From: Actinomycetota bacterium
Lineage (GTDB): Bacteria > Actinomycetota > CADDZG01 > WHSQ01
Reading direction: 5' to 3'
Assembly: GCA_030446465.1 (NCBI GenBank)
Contig: JAUJNI010000003.1
Coordinates: forward strand, 174,147-223,475
DNA length: 49,329 nt
Shown: one piece after another, positions 7,848-17,242 of the stretch
Position numbering within the stretch: position 1 is the first letter of the stretch
Layout: every line of letters starts with the position of its first letter
The notes under the pieces: generated by a model
The model's input: only the letters and a program-made list of their open reading frames with translations
Told to the model about the DNA's origin: nothing
Databases searched by the model: none
Made by a program: the position numbers and the translations under genes

Positions 7848-8094
7848 AGACACGCTCCTTCCCAGCCCGTCAAGATTGAACGAGTGCCGTGTGGTCAGCA
7901 CCTGCGTCAGTCCCGCAGCCAGGCTCCTCCCACCCACAGGCAACGTACTGCGGGAACACCTCGATCCCATAGCCCGAACGGGTCATCTTTGGTTGCCTCC
8001 GGGACTAGTTAGTTAGGTTGCCGAGCAAGGTTGTAAGACGGCGAGTTAGACGAGCCGCGATCCCACGTTCCCCGGTTTGAAGGACATCTGGATA
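7848..8094. other. upstream region of the metalloprotease gene
   Basis: It holds the ribosome-binding site AAGGAG (minus strand, 7855-7860) of the metalloprotease and otherwise no gene. The heptamer GGTTGCC occurs twice on the plus strand (about 7990 and 8014) around ACTAGTTAGTTAGG. I considered riboswitch folds and could not fit one. Confidence 0.4.
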
Positions 8095-8113
8095 CTAGGA
8101 CAATAAGTCCTAG
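8095..8113. repeat. short perfect inverted repeat
   Basis: CTAGGAC, loop AATAA, GTCCTAG: seven paired bases. It lies exactly at the left boundary of the repeated methyltransferase fragment, so it may mark a recombination or insertion junction. It has no T-run, so I do not call it a terminator. Confidence 0.5.
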
Positions 8114-8295
8114 GGAAGGCAGTTTTAACCGGGGCGGAGACCACCGGGTTGTTCGCGTGGGCCCGGGTCGGGGATGGCATAAGGCGGGTCGGCGCCCGCG
8201 GGGGACTCAGGTTGGACGAGCTGTGGAGCATGGGTCCGAGATGGTTCGCCAGCCTTCGAAGGGCTCCGTGATCCTCCAGCGAGCTCCCCGATCGG
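8107..8295 (+). pseudogene. fragment of methyltransferase gene (repeat of 867-1057)
   Basis: From 8143 to 8295 the sequence matches 903-1057 at about 90 percent by eye, with one in-frame three-base deletion (ADD in the full gene, D-G here) and the same stop codon (8269-8271). The frame reads TGLFAWARVG, RRVGARGGLRLDELW and GPRWFASLRRAP. Similarity continues weakly upstream to about 8107, before which there is an in-frame TAA (8104), and about 24 bases past the stop. No motif I is present, so it cannot be a working methyltransferase. Together with the full gene it brackets the accessory region as a direct repeat. Confidence 0.8.
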
Positions 8296-8355
8296 CAACT
8301 CCTCGAGTTAGTCGATGGCCTCTGCACTTGAACGATCCGGCTCCTGCTGCTCCCA

Positions 8356-8763
8356 CTACATTCGAGACATTTTTCTGCAATTGTTGGGACCGAGACAGCC
8401 TTCCAGGGCTCGACTTCCCAACGGGGCCTCCAGCTGTATTTTGACCTCTTGAAAGACGAGATCTGCAGGACAAAGGTCCCTAGGCGTCAGCAGCTTTCGC
8501 CATACGTACACCTTTAGATCCACGGAATTCTTTGTCTCACTGACTTCGGAGTGGCGGACACCCATGCACCCTCGGCCATCGGCGACGACGCCGGTGAGTC
8601 TTACCAGCACAGTAATCGTCCGTGCATGATCGTCGATGTCTTTCAAACTCCATGGCACGGCCGACACGCTTCTAAAGGAAGCTCCGACGAACACTGCTAG
8701 TACGCAAATCGCCACCGCGCCCACTCCGGCGATTAAGAGGAGGCGCCGCCTATGGCCCTTCAT
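8356..8763 (-). CDS. membrane-anchored or secreted protein, unknown
   Basis: 135 residues. The N-terminus is MKGHRRRLLL followed by a hydrophobic segment (residues about 9-27), a signal peptide or anchor. The outer part has the pattern GCMGVRHSEVSETKNSVDLKVYV-like (cysteine, then V-x-E-T-x-x-S-V-x-L-x-V-x-V), a short beta-sandwich signature I have seen in small exported actinobacterial proteins without known function; later cysteines (RDLCPAD, EGCLGPNNC) could form disulfides. The ATG overlaps the TGA of the acetyltransferase gene (ATGA), so the two are co-translated. Confidence 0.6.
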   Translation of the reverse strand: MKGHRRRLLLIAGVGAVAICVLAVFVGASFRSVSAVPWSLKDIDDHARTITVLVRLTGVVADGRGCMGVRHSEVSETKNSVDLKVYVWRKLLTPRDLCPADLVFQEVKIQLEAPLGSRALEGCLGPNNCRKMSRM

Positions 8764-9411
8764 TCTCTTCGCCCCTGTTCGGTCGGAGGCGAAACTGACC
8801 CACTACCCGACGTCTTCCCAGGTGGTCGATCCGCCTCCTGCTGCTCCCACTCCGTCCTGGTCAGCGCATACTCGACGTCTCCATGCTCCTCGCCTTCGAT
8901 GTGGTACGGCCACGGCTCGTGGAAAACCCGAACGAGCCTCAGGCCCGCCTTCTCCATCACTCGACGGGAGGCCACGTTGACGACCATCGCCTCCGCCACC
9001 ACCCGCTGCACCCCATGCTCGGTGAAGCCGTCGGGGATGAGCGCACGCGACCCTTCGGTGCCGTAACCCTTGCCCCAAGCCGACTTGCGCAGCCGGTAGC
9101 CGAGCTCTACCTCCCCGGGCGGGCAGCCTTGCTGCGGCCGGAAATCGAACCAGCCCAGAAAGGCACCGGTTGACTTCTCTATGGCCGCCCAGAGCCCGTA
9201 GCCTTCAAAGCGCTTGTAGTAGTGGAGCCATGCCGGCAAGACGTTGTTGGCCATTTCGTCGCGGGGTGTCGTTCTGCCTCCGGTGATGAAGTGCATGACG
9301 TCGGGATCACTCGAGATCCACCAGGTTGTCGAGGTCGGCCTCGGTGAACCGGCGAAGCACCAATCGCTCGGTTTCCAAGAAGACACGCGCACTCTCTTCT
9401 TCCGGAGGCAC
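8760..9411 (-). pseudogene. GNAT-family N-acetyltransferase (RimJ/RimL type), frameshifted
   Basis: The main frame carries ELGYRLRKSAWGKGYGTEG, the acetyl-CoA pyrophosphate loop of GNAT enzymes, then VNVASRRVMEKAGL, the conserved end of RimJ/RimL-like members. The family N-terminus, FLETERLVLRRFTEADLDNL, is present but in a different frame, starting at a GTG at 9409-9411. It runs into a stop at about 9306-9308, just where SDPDVMHFITGG continues in the main frame. Two bases missing at GAGAG-TGATCC (about 9308-9315) would join them. Read without repair, the protein starts with a non-homologous N-terminus (start 9392). Either a real pseudogene or a sequencing error. These enzymes acetylate N-termini or small molecules; the acceptor is unknown. 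Confidence 0.8.
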
Positions 9412-9421
9412 GACTTGCCGA

Positions 9422-10969
9422 CTAGCTTGCAGTGTCCGTAGCGTCGGCCGCATCGGAAGCATCCTGCATCGGCTCGAGCGGCTTGACGGCAGGCCCCTGG
9501 ATCACCTTGCCGTCGTAGCTGAAACGAGACCCGTGGCAGGGGCAGTCAAAGCTCTTCTCTGCGTCGTTGTACTCGACGATGCACTTCAAGTGAGTGCAGA
9601 CCGCTGAGTGGGCGTGGAGCACGCCGTCCTCGTCCCGATAAGCGGCAACGGAGCCGAGTCCTTTCTTAAAGACGCCGCCCTCGCCGTTTCCGAGGCCGGA
9701 CAGCGATCTCTGAGGCTTGGTGACTCGGTCGAGGACGAAATGACGAGCCACGTCGACGTTCTCCTTCACGAATTCCTTGGCGGAGGAGAGGTTGAGGCGC
9801 TTGGAGTCATAGAACGGCGCCCAGTCATTGGGCCGCTCGAGAATGTGGTCCGAGATGATCATCGCCGCGACCGTCCCATTGGTGAGGCCCCATTTACCGA
9901 AGCCGGTCGCAACGTAGACGTGCTCGGAGCCGCGGTTGAGGCGGCCGATGTAAGGAACGCCGTCCAGGGTCGAGGGGTCCTGCGCCGACCACCGATACTC
10001 GGGCTCTTCTATGCCCCAGCGCTCCCGGGCCCAGTCTCCCAAGCTCCGGTAACGGGCCTCGGTGTCGACCTCGGTACCGACGATGTGACCCTCGCCCCCG
10101 ATGATGAGCATCGTCTTGCCGTGGTGAGGGGTTCCCCGGATTGATCGAGTGGGCGATGACGAGCTTATGTACATGCCTTCACGAAGGTCGTTGGGTTCGA
10201 CGGTTGCGGAGATGGCATAGGAGCGGCTCGGACGGTTCTTGGGGAAGAAGAAGCCTCGGTCGAGGAATGGGTAGTGCGTCGCCATGATGACGTCGGTGGC
10301 CTCCAAGGTCCCCTTGTCGGTTGTGATCGTGCAGGGAGAGCCTTGACGCACGTCGAGGGCCCGGGTGTTCTCGAAGACATGGCTCCGGTCATCGGGAATC
10401 GATGCAGCTACCGGTAACAGGTACTTACGTGGATGGAACTGGGCCTGGTTCTCCATCCTCACCGCGCCGGCTATGGGGTAGGGCAAGGAGGTCTCTGTAG
10501 TGAAGGTGCTCGGGAGCCCGGCCTTCTGCTCTGCCTCGACCTCTTCTTCGATCGATCTCAGCTCGCCGGCGTCCTCGGTGTAGACGTAGTTCGGTTGACG
10601 TTGCCAATCGCAATCGATCCCTAGCTCTTCGATGATCTGAGCTATCTGGATGATGGCGTTCAGATTGGACTGGGCGTAGATCTGCGCCCCCTCGACGCCG
10701 AAGGTCTTGATGAGCTTCGTATAGATCATGCCGTGTCCCGCGGTCACCTTTGCGGTCGTGTAACCGGTCACGCCTCTCCCCACTCGGTCGGCCTCGATTA
10801 GCGCGACGGACTTACCGGCTTTCTTGAGCAGGTGGGCAGCATTGATGCCGACGATGCCGCCTCCAAGAACCGCGACGTCGACCCTTATTCCAGGCGGCAG
10901 GGACGGGTAGTCGGTGTCAGGCGTGCTCTCTATCCAAAACGACGGGTTAACCGGCACGTCGGTGGTCAT
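9422..10969 (-). CDS. FAD-dependent oxidoreductase with C-terminal Rieske [2Fe-2S] domain
   Basis: 515 residues from the ATG at 10969, which has GAGG five bases upstream; a longer frame to 11059 has no homology. Residues about 31-50 ([19 protein letters not shown]) are the Rossmann FAD-binding motif of the DadA/glycine-oxidase family. A central region with [10 protein letters not shown] near residue 400 closes the FAD site. The C-terminus is a small Rieske domain with CTH (C458, H460) and CPCH (C476, H479), a complete set of ligands for the [2Fe-2S] cluster. Proteins of this architecture are common in soil bacteria; the substrate is unknown (amine or amino acid is inferred from the FAD family). 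It diverges from the AbrB gene at 11037 across a 67-base gap. No signal peptide, so likely cytoplasmic. Confidence 0.9.
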   Translation of the reverse strand: MTTDVPVNPSFWIESTPDTDYPSLPPGIRVDVAVLGGGIVGINAAHLLKKAGKSVALIEADRVGRGVTGYTTAKVTAGHGMIYTKLIKTFGVEGAQIYAQSNLNAIIQIAQIIEELGIDCDWQRQPNYVYTEDAGELRSIEEEVEAEQKAGLPSTFTTETSLPYPIAGAVRMENQAQFHPRKYLLPVAASIPDDRSHVFENTRALDVRQGSPCTITTDKGTLEATDVIMATHYPFLDRGFFFPKNRPSRSYAISATVEPNDLREGMYISSSSPTRSIRGTPHHGKTMLIIGGEGHIVGTEVDTEARYRSLGDWARERWGIEEPEYRWSAQDPSTLDGVPYIGRLNRGSEHVYVATGFGKWGLTNGTVAAMIISDHILERPNDWAPFYDSKRLNLSSAKEFVKENVDVARHFVLDRVTKPQRSLSGLGNGEGGVFKKGLGSVAAYRDEDGVLHAHSAVCTHLKCIVEYNDAEKSFDCPCHGSRFSYDGKVIQGPAVKPLEPMQDASDAADATDTAS

Positions 10970-11036
10970 GGGCCTCGTTTCCGCCTCGCAGTCGGCGCTC
11001 GAGAGTCGTCTCTTGTGGCTGGTTAGGCTACTCGGT

Positions 11037-11261
11037 ATGACTTCTAAAGTGGGGCCCAAAGGTCAGGTCGTCATCCCCAAGGAGATGCGGGATCGGCTTG
11101 GGATCAGGCCCGGTGACCGAGTGGCGTTCTCACTTGCGGACGGAGGACTCCTCGTGGAGGCAGTCGATGCCAAGGCACCTCTGAAGGCGCGGTTCGAAGG
11201 CTCGGGGATGCTGGGAACCCTGGAGTTGGAGCACAGGCACGAGGTCGCGCACGATCGGTGA
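11037..11261 (+). CDS. AbrB/MazE-type antitoxin (VapB-like)
   Basis: 74 residues. [19 protein letters not shown], then [11 protein letters not shown], is the swapped-hairpin AbrB DNA-binding fold that autoregulates toxin-antitoxin operons. The start at ATG 11037 is chosen because the family begins right there; the longer frame upstream has no similarity. The stop overlaps the GTG of the damaged PIN gene (GTGA). With the toxin broken, the antitoxin may be a solitary remnant, or it may still act as a regulator, for example of the divergent FAD/Rieske gene. Confidence 0.85.
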   Translation: MTSKVGPKGQVVIPKEMRDRLGIRPGDRVAFSLADGGLLVEAVDAKAPLKARFEGSGMLGTLELEHRHEVAHDR

Positions 11262-11425
11262 GCTTCTGTCTCGACGCGAGCGCAATCAAGGCCGATCACA
11301 GAGTTGCGTACGCGGACGCGTTCGCGGTTGCTACCGCACTTGCCCATGACGCCGTCCTCCTGACCGGCGATCAGGAGATCCTTGACCTCGCAACGAAGTG
11401 GCCTGTCGAGGACCTACGGCACTAG
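11258..11425 (+). pseudogene. PIN-domain toxin (VapC) with internal deletion
   Basis: 55 codons in frame. The first ten residues ([10 protein letters not shown]) are the start of a PIN domain with the first catalytic aspartate, then the sequence jumps directly to ADHRVAYADAFAVATALA and LLTGDQEIL, the conserved C-terminal third with the later two acidic positions. About 70-80 residues, including the usual second acidic residue, are missing against normal VapC proteins of about 130 residues. The frame is kept, so the deletion is clean. It is very unlikely to be an active RNase. The stop is 30 bases from the convergent end of nuoN. Confidence 0.8.
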
Positions 11426-11455
11426 CCGACCGGGCGGCGAGGTTGGCGACGAATG

Positions 11456-12940
11456 TCACCCTCCGGCGAAGAAGAGGGTGGCCCGCTCGGCGACGTCGAT
11501 GAGCGGCCCCCAGTAAAGCCCCAAGACGATCGTCGCGAGGGCCGCCAGGCCGATGACGCCGGTGGAAAGAGGCCCGGATCGCACCCGCTCGGCATCCTCC
11601 GTCTCTTTCTCCTGCATGTACATCACGACAAGCACCTTCAGGTAAAAGAACGCGGCAATGGCGCTGGTGACCATGCCCACGACCGCGAGCCACCAGTAGC
11701 CCTCTTGGATGGCCGCACCGAACACCACGAGCTTTGCGACGAACCCAGATGTCACCGGGACGCCCGCCAGTGACAGCAGAAAGAGTGTCAGCGCACCGGC
11801 CAACAAAGGACGGTCGTAGAACAAGCCCCTGTAGTCCCGCAGAGTGACCTTCTCGTCGTCGCGACCCGACAGCACCGCGACCACCGCAAAAGCGCCAAGC
11901 ACAGTGATCCCGTAGGTGGCCAGGTAGAAGAGCGAGCCTGAGACCCCTCGGTCGTTTGCAGCGATGAGTCCGGTGAAAACGAACCCCGCATGTGCGATGG
12001 AGGAGTAAGCAAGCAGTCTCTTGACGTCCTCCTGGACCACGGCAAGCACCGATCCGACGACCATCGTCAACACAGCCACCCCTATGACGAGAGGCCGCCA
12101 GTCCTCGCGCAGCGGATAGAGCGTCACGTCGAGCAGGCGGAGAAGCGCTGCAAAACCGGCGATCTTTGAGCCGGCCGCCATGAAACCTGTAACGGGCGAC
12201 GGCGCTCCTTGATAGGCGTCAGGCGTCCACATGTGAAAGGGAACCGCCGCGACCTTGAAGCCCAGGCCCACGATCAGCAACCCCATGGCGAGGATAAGCA
12301 AGCCGACGTCCGAGGCTCCCGTCGCCATGAAGCTGGAGACGATGCCGGGACCGTCTTCCCCTCCGTAGAGGTTGGTCGACCCCACCGCTCCGTAGACGAA
12401 GGCGATTCCCAGCAGGAAGAAGGCCGTCGAGAAGGAGCCTAGCAAGAAGTACTTCATGGACGACTCCTGGCTGAGCAGCGATCGGCGCCTGAAGCCGACC
12501 AGCACGTACAGGGCCAGAGAGAAAGTCTCCAGAGCAAGAAAGACGACGATGAGATCGGCCGCTCCTGCCATGAGCATCATGCCTGCCACTGCAAACAGGA
12601 CCAACCCGTAGAACTCGCCCTCCTCGGCGCGTTCCCGGACGAGGAAGTCGCGCCCCAGCCACACCGTGAGCAACCCGAACACTGCCAGCGTGATCTTGAC
12701 GAAGGAGGCGAACCCATCGACCGCAACCATCCCCGACAGCTCCAGCCTCGTAGTCCCCCAGGCCTCAGTCGCAAAGTAGATAGACAGGCCGAGCCCGATG
12801 CTCGCCAGTGCCGGCAGATACCAGCGGTTCCTCCGTTCGCCCAGCACCGCATCGATGACCAAGAGAAGAAGCGCAGTCGCGCACAGCGCAATCTCTGGAG
12901 CGATGCCCGTCAGTCGAACGGCAGGAATGTCAAGGGGCAT
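11456..12940 (-). CDS. nuoN: NADH-quinone oxidoreductase subunit N
   Basis: 494 residues with about 14 membrane segments, one of the three antiporter-like proton-pumping subunits of complex I. Typical marks are the conserved glutamate in an early helix (FLALETFSLALYVLVGF), SSMKYFLLGSFSTAF, the lysine helix GLGFKVAAVPFHMWTPDAYQGAP, and VKRLLAYSSIAHAGF. It is the last gene of the operon. Its ATG overlaps the end of nuoM by 11 bases. No clear terminator is visible between its stop and the convergent PIN remnant. Confidence 0.97.
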   Translation of the reverse strand: MPLDIPAVRLTGIAPEIALCATALLLLVIDAVLGERRNRWYLPALASIGLGLSIYFATEAWGTTRLELSGMVAVDGFASFVKITLAVFGLLTVWLGRDFLVRERAEEGEFYGLVLFAVAGMMLMAGAADLIVVFLALETFSLALYVLVGFRRRSLLSQESSMKYFLLGSFSTAFFLLGIAFVYGAVGSTNLYGGEDGPGIVSSFMATGASDVGLLILAMGLLIVGLGFKVAAVPFHMWTPDAYQGAPSPVTGFMAAGSKIAGFAALLRLLDVTLYPLREDWRPLVIGVAVLTMVVGSVLAVVQEDVKRLLAYSSIAHAGFVFTGLIAANDRGVSGSLFYLATYGITVLGAFAVVAVLSGRDDEKVTLRDYRGLFYDRPLLAGALTLFLLSLAGVPVTSGFVAKLVVFGAAIQEGYWWLAVVGMVTSAIAAFFYLKVLVVMYMQEKETEDAERVRSGPLSTGVIGLAALATIVLGLYWGPLIDVAERATLFFAGG

Positions 12941-14447
12941 CTGCGTCTCCCACGGCAGCCTCCGGAAGGGCCGAGGAGTCCCTCAGCTGATCGACGACCT
13001 TTTGTGCAGACGGCTCGATCCGGTCGAGGAACGGCTTGGGATACACCCCGATGAAGGCGATCAAGACCAGTATGGGCGCCAGCATGACCATCTCGCGAGG
13101 ACGCAGGTCGGGGATCCTCAGATTGGCATCGTTGGTGATGGGTCCATGGAAGACCCGTTTGTAAGCCCACAGTAGGTAGATCGCCGCAAGGATGATGCCG
13201 AAGGCAGCCGGGACCACCCACCACCGGTAGCGAAAGAAGGTCCCGAGAAGAACCAGGAACTCTCCGACGAAACCGTTCAGACCGGGGAGGCCCAGGGAGG
13301 ACAACGCGACGAAGAGGAACACGCCGGCAAGCACGGGGGCCGACCTGGCAACGCCTCCATAGTCCGCGATCCGGCGTGTATGGCGGCGCTCATAGAGCGC
13401 TCCGAACAGCATGAAGAGAGCGCCGGTTGAAAGTCCGTGATTGAGCATCTGCAGAATGCCGCCGCTCATCCCCTGGATCGACCCGACGAAGACTCCGAGG
13501 ACGATGAATCCGAGGTGCGCGATCGAGGAGTACGCGATCAGACGTTTCATATCTCTCTGCACAATCGCAACCGCGGCGCCGTACACGATCCCGATGATTG
13601 CAAGCGTCATCACCAGTGGCACCAGCTCACGCGCCGCGTCGGGGAACAGAGGGATGGCAAAGCGGATCAGTCCGTAGGCTCCGAGCTTGAGAAGCACCGC
13701 GGCAAGCATCACGGAGCCTGCTGTGGGGGCCTCGGTGTGCGCGTCGGGCAACCAGGTGTGAAGCGGCACCAGCGGCACCTTTACCGCAAAAGATGCGAAG
13801 AAGCCCAAGAAGAGCAGACGCTGGGTCCCCAAAGACAAGGGCGTCCCGAGCAGTTCCTGATAGTTGAACGTCGGGGAGCCGGGGAACGAAAAATATAGAA
13901 AGAGGATGGCGACCAGCATCAGCAAAGAGCCCACCAGCGTGAACAAGAAGAACTTCATTGCTGCGTAGACCCGGTTCCTGTAGCCCCATATCCCGATAAG
14001 CAGATACATGGGGACGAGCGACGCCTCCCAGAAGACGTAGAACAAGAAGAGATCGAGCGAGACGAATACGCCGAGCAGCCCGGTCTCCAGCGTTAGAAGA
14101 AAGATGAAGTAGGGCTTCGCGCGTCGCTCGACCGACCATGAGGCCAGCACAGAAAGAGGCATCAGGAAGGTCGTCAGCATCACCATCCATAAGCTGACGC
14201 CGTCTACTCCTGTGATGTAGCTGATCCCCCACTCCGGAATCCACTCAACAGACGTCCCCAGTTGGAAGTCTGCAGTGCCGGTATCGAAGTTCATCAGGAT
14301 GCCCAACGAGAGCAAGAAGGTGACCACCGTGACCGCGAGCGCCCCAATCCGCAGCGCGCCGACCCTGGCCCGCGGGATGAGGCCGATCAACAAGGTCCCG
14401 GCAAGGGGCAGGAACACAACTATGTCGAGGAACGGCCACTCGCTCAT
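12930..14447 (-). CDS. nuoM: NADH-quinone oxidoreductase subunit M
   Basis: 505 residues, antiporter-like membrane subunit of complex I. FYVFWEASLVPMYLLIGIWG holds the essential glutamate, FFASFAVKVPLVPLHTWLPDAHTEAPTAG is split here as the conserved FAVKVPLVPLHTWLPDAH with its lysine, and MKRLIAYSSIAHLGF is the later channel helix. Length and motif order are normal. The ATG overlaps the nuoL stop by four bases. Confidence 0.97.
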   Translation of the reverse strand: MSEWPFLDIVVFLPLAGTLLIGLIPRARVGALRIGALAVTVVTFLLSLGILMNFDTGTADFQLGTSVEWIPEWGISYITGVDGVSLWMVMLTTFLMPLSVLASWSVERRAKPYFIFLLTLETGLLGVFVSLDLFLFYVFWEASLVPMYLLIGIWGYRNRVYAAMKFFLFTLVGSLLMLVAILFLYFSFPGSPTFNYQELLGTPLSLGTQRLLFLGFFASFAVKVPLVPLHTWLPDAHTEAPTAGSVMLAAVLLKLGAYGLIRFAIPLFPDAARELVPLVMTLAIIGIVYGAAVAIVQRDMKRLIAYSSIAHLGFIVLGVFVGSIQGMSGGILQMLNHGLSTGALFMLFGALYERRHTRRIADYGGVARSAPVLAGVFLFVALSSLGLPGLNGFVGEFLVLLGTFFRYRWWVVPAAFGIILAAIYLLWAYKRVFHGPITNDANLRIPDLRPREMVMLAPILVLIAFIGVYPKPFLDRIEPSAQKVVDQLRDSSALPEAAVGDADAP

Positions 14448-16345
14448 GCCACACCGATCCTCAAGAACAAGATTCCAACCAGCACCACGACGCCGAGCAG
14501 AGTGATGACCGCGTAGTTGCGGACGTAGCCGGTCTGGACGTGCCGGCCCTCTTCAGCCCCGCGCCCGATCAGCCACGCCACCCCGTTGACCACACCGTCG
14601 ATCACCTTGGTGTCGAGGACGCTCGAGCTGAACGACGCCAGAGCTTTGCCTGGAAGCACGATGCCTCGTCCGTAGATGCGATCGACGAAGAACTTGTTGC
14701 GGACTGCGGTGACGAACCAGGGGGCAAGTCGTTGCAAGCGTTGGCGACGCGTTGCTCCAGCCGTAGTCGTGTAGAAGGCCCGCGCAATGAGGATCCCCGC
14801 GATCCCTACGAGCAGCGCGATGCCGCCGAGCACCCACGGCGTCAGTCCGGTTGGGACGTGAGATTCCCCCACCACCGGCTCGAGGAAGTGCTCGAGCGTC
14901 ACGAGGCGGGGCAGGTTGATGACGCCTCCGATCACGGCAAGCACGGCCAGAGGAACGAGGGCAGCGGCCATGGACCTGGGCGCGTCGTGCGGGTGCGCTC
15001 CCTCCGGCACCTTCAGGTCGCCCTCGAACACCCGAAAGAAGAGCCGCGCCATGTAGAAGGCGGTGAGCAGGGTGGTGAACACGGCGATTCCCCACAGCGC
15101 GTACTGGTCCTCGAACCAGGCGGAGGCGAGAATTGAATCCTTCGAGAAGAACCCCGCGAACGGCGCCACTCCCGATATCGCAAGGACGCCGGCCAAGAAC
15201 GTCAAGCCGACCACCGGCATGGCCTTGCGCAGGCCTCCCATCTTGCGCATGTCGACCTCTCCTGCCAGGGCGTGCATCACTGCGCCGGCCCCGAGGAACA
15301 TGAGGGCCTTGAAGAAAGCGTGGGTCACGAGGTGGAACATCCCGGCCGAGTAAGCCCCTACGCCCGCGGCGAGGAACATGTAACCGAGCTGACTGATCGT
15401 CGAGTAGGCCAGCACCCTCTTGATGTCGTACTCGGCGCAGGCCATGAGGGCCGCCCACAACGCCGTAATCGCCCCGACCCAGGCAACCACAGCCAGCGCC
15501 GTCCCTCCCGATGCTTCGAACACCGGGCTGAAGCGAACCACCATGTAAACGCCGGCCGTAACCATGGTTGCGGCGTGGATCAGAGCGGACACCGGTGTCG
15601 GACCCTCCATCGCGTCGGGAAGCCAGACGTACAAGGGGATCTGTGCGCTCTTTCCGGTAGCGCCTCCGAACAACAGAAGAGCCGCTACGGTGGCGGTACC
15701 CGCGGTCAACTCGCCCGCGGCGGCGGAATTGACGCCACCGATGGTGAGGCTGCCGACCGTGAAGGCGAGAAGCAGGATCCCTAGCAGGAACGAGAAGTCG
15801 CCGATCCTGTTGACGATGAAAGCCTTCTTTGCGGCGTTCGCCGCGGCGCGCCTCTCGAACCAAAACCCAATAAGCAGATAGGAGCAGAGGCCGACGCCCT
15901 CCCACCCGACATATAGCAACAAGAGGTTGTCGGCGAGGACCAGAACGAGCATGAATGCGACGAAGAGATTGAGGTACGCGAAGAAGCGCGGGTAACGCTC
16001 GTCCCCGTGCATGTAGCCAATTGAATAGACGTGGATGAGGGCTCCCACCCCCGTGACCACCAGCACCATCACGATGGAGAGCTGGTCCACCAGCAGGTCG
16101 ACGCCCGCTTGGAAGCTCCCCGCAGTGATCCACTCGAAGAGGTGGCGGCTTACCGCCCGTTCTTCCTCCGGACGCGACAACAATGAAAAGAAAGAGATCA
16201 CTCCGAGGATGAAGGCCACCCCGACGGTTGCGGAGCCGATCACCCCGGCAACTCGTCCCATGCGCTTGCCGAAGAGCAGCAGGATCACTGCTCCGGCAAG
16301 CGGGAGCCCGATGATGAAGGGCGCCAGAACGGCGTCTGTGGTCAT
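14444..16345 (-). CDS. nuoL: NADH-quinone oxidoreductase subunit L
   Basis: 633 residues, the largest antiporter-like subunit of complex I. It has YVGWEGVGLCSYLLIGFW with the conserved glutamate, SAQIPLYVWLPDAMEGPTPV with the channel lysine, ALIHAATMVTAGVYMVVR, and DIKRVLAYSTISQLGYM. The C-terminal region (residues about 520-633) holds the long amphipathic lateral helix and a last membrane segment that clamp the pump modules. It is seven bases downstream of nuoK. Confidence 0.97.
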   Translation of the reverse strand: MTTDAVLAPFIIGLPLAGAVILLLFGKRMGRVAGVIGSATVGVAFILGVISFFSLLSRPEEERAVSRHLFEWITAGSFQAGVDLLVDQLSIVMVLVVTGVGALIHVYSIGYMHGDERYPRFFAYLNLFVAFMLVLVLADNLLLLYVGWEGVGLCSYLLIGFWFERRAAANAAKKAFIVNRIGDFSFLLGILLLAFTVGSLTIGGVNSAAAGELTAGTATVAALLLFGGATGKSAQIPLYVWLPDAMEGPTPVSALIHAATMVTAGVYMVVRFSPVFEASGGTALAVVAWVGAITALWAALMACAEYDIKRVLAYSTISQLGYMFLAAGVGAYSAGMFHLVTHAFFKALMFLGAGAVMHALAGEVDMRKMGGLRKAMPVVGLTFLAGVLAISGVAPFAGFFSKDSILASAWFEDQYALWGIAVFTTLLTAFYMARLFFRVFEGDLKVPEGAHPHDAPRSMAAALVPLAVLAVIGGVINLPRLVTLEHFLEPVVGESHVPTGLTPWVLGGIALLVGIAGILIARAFYTTTAGATRRQRLQRLAPWFVTAVRNKFFVDRIYGRGIVLPGKALASFSSSVLDTKVIDGVVNGVAWLIGRGAEEGRHVQTGYVRNYAVITLLGVVVLVGILFLRIGVA

Positions 16346-16352
16346 CCCGCCC

Positions 16353-16661
16353 TTACCACTTCAGAAGGCGCACGTCGTCGACGTTGGCAGAAGCGCGGCG
16401 TCTCGCAATAAGCATGATGATCGCAAGGCCGACGACGACCTCAGCCGCCGCCACGACGAGCACGAAGAAGACGAGGACCTGCCCATCGATATTGCCCTTC
16501 ATGCGGGCAAAGGTCACGAACACGAGATTCACTGCGTTCAACATCAGCTCGATGAACATGAACAAGACGATGGCGTTCCTTCTAACCAGAACCCCTATGA
16601 CGCCGATCGTGAACATGAGACCGGCAAGCGCGAGGAAATATCCGGGAGGAACGTCCGTCAC
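16353..16661 (-). CDS. nuoK: NADH-quinone oxidoreductase subunit K
   Basis: 102 residues with three membrane segments. The two membrane glutamates that are part of the proton path in this family are present: E38 ([14 protein letters not shown]) and E74 ([12 protein letters not shown]). GTG start; the start overlaps the nuoJ TGA by four bases. Confidence 0.97.
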   Translation of the reverse strand: MTDVPPGYFLALAGLMFTIGVIGVLVRRNAIVLFMFIELMLNAVNLVFVTFARMKGNIDGQVLVFFVLVVAAAEVVVGLAIIMLIARRRASANVDDVRLLKW

Positions 16662-17242
16662 GCGGCTTCCTCTTTGTCTGCAACGGACGAACCCGAGCGA
16701 GCCGATACGGGGCTGATGGCACTCATCTGTCGTGCCAGGACCATCACTCCGACCACCGCGACGACGAGCAGGATCGAAGTGACCTCGAACGGTAGCAAGT
16801 ACCTGCTGAACACCACCCTTGCGAGAGCCTTGACGTTGCCCGGATCCGCGTTGAGGTCCTGGAGGGCCTGAGAACCACCTCCAGTCGTAATCAGGTCACT
16901 ACCCTTGTAAGCCACATAGAGGACCTCGGCAGCGAGCAACGCTGCGAGCCCCACTGCGAGGGGACGCTGCCCGCGCAACGGCTCGTTGAGCGCTTCCCGT
17001 CTGTCGACGCCGAGCAACATGATCACGAACAAGAACAGCACCATGATGGCGCCGGCGTACACGATGATCTGGATCGCTGCGATGAAGTAGGCGCCTTCGA
17101 GCAAGAACGCCACCGCGAGCCCGATCTGGGTAACAACCAGAAACAGTGCTACGTGCACGGCATTGCGGGCGAACAGCATCGCAATGGACGAACCCAAGAC
17201 CACGACGAACATCACTCCGAAGACGGCGACGTCGATGCTCAC
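16658..17242 (-). CDS. nuoJ: NADH-quinone oxidoreductase subunit J
   Basis: 194 residues from GTG 17242, which shares one base with the nuoI TAG (TAGTG). Five membrane segments are seen. The pi-bulge-bearing helix [20 protein letters not shown], which couples quinone reduction to the proton path, is conserved. The C-terminus is longer than the minimum and ends in a short charged tail. A longer frame reaching to 17569 overlaps nuoI and is not the gene. Confidence 0.95.
   Translation of the reverse strand: MSIDVAVFGVMFVVVLGSSIAMLFARNAVHVALFLVVTQIGLAVAFLLEGAYFIAAIQIIVYAGAIMVLFLFVIMLLGVDRREALNEPLRGQRPLAVGLAALLAAEVLYVAYKGSDLITTGGGSQALQDLNADPGNVKALARVVFSRYLLPFEVTSILLVVAVVGVMVLARQMSAISPVSARSGSSVADKEEAA

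Noticed and set aside
7850-8030. Possible riboswitch in front of the metalloprotease gene
   Set aside because: Neither cobalamin nor cyclic-di-GMP aptamer cores could be fitted; only scattered short repeats are present.
14553-16133. 526-codon frame inside nuoL on the same strand
   Set aside because: A frame-shifted shadow of nuoL, arginine-rich, with no membrane segments.
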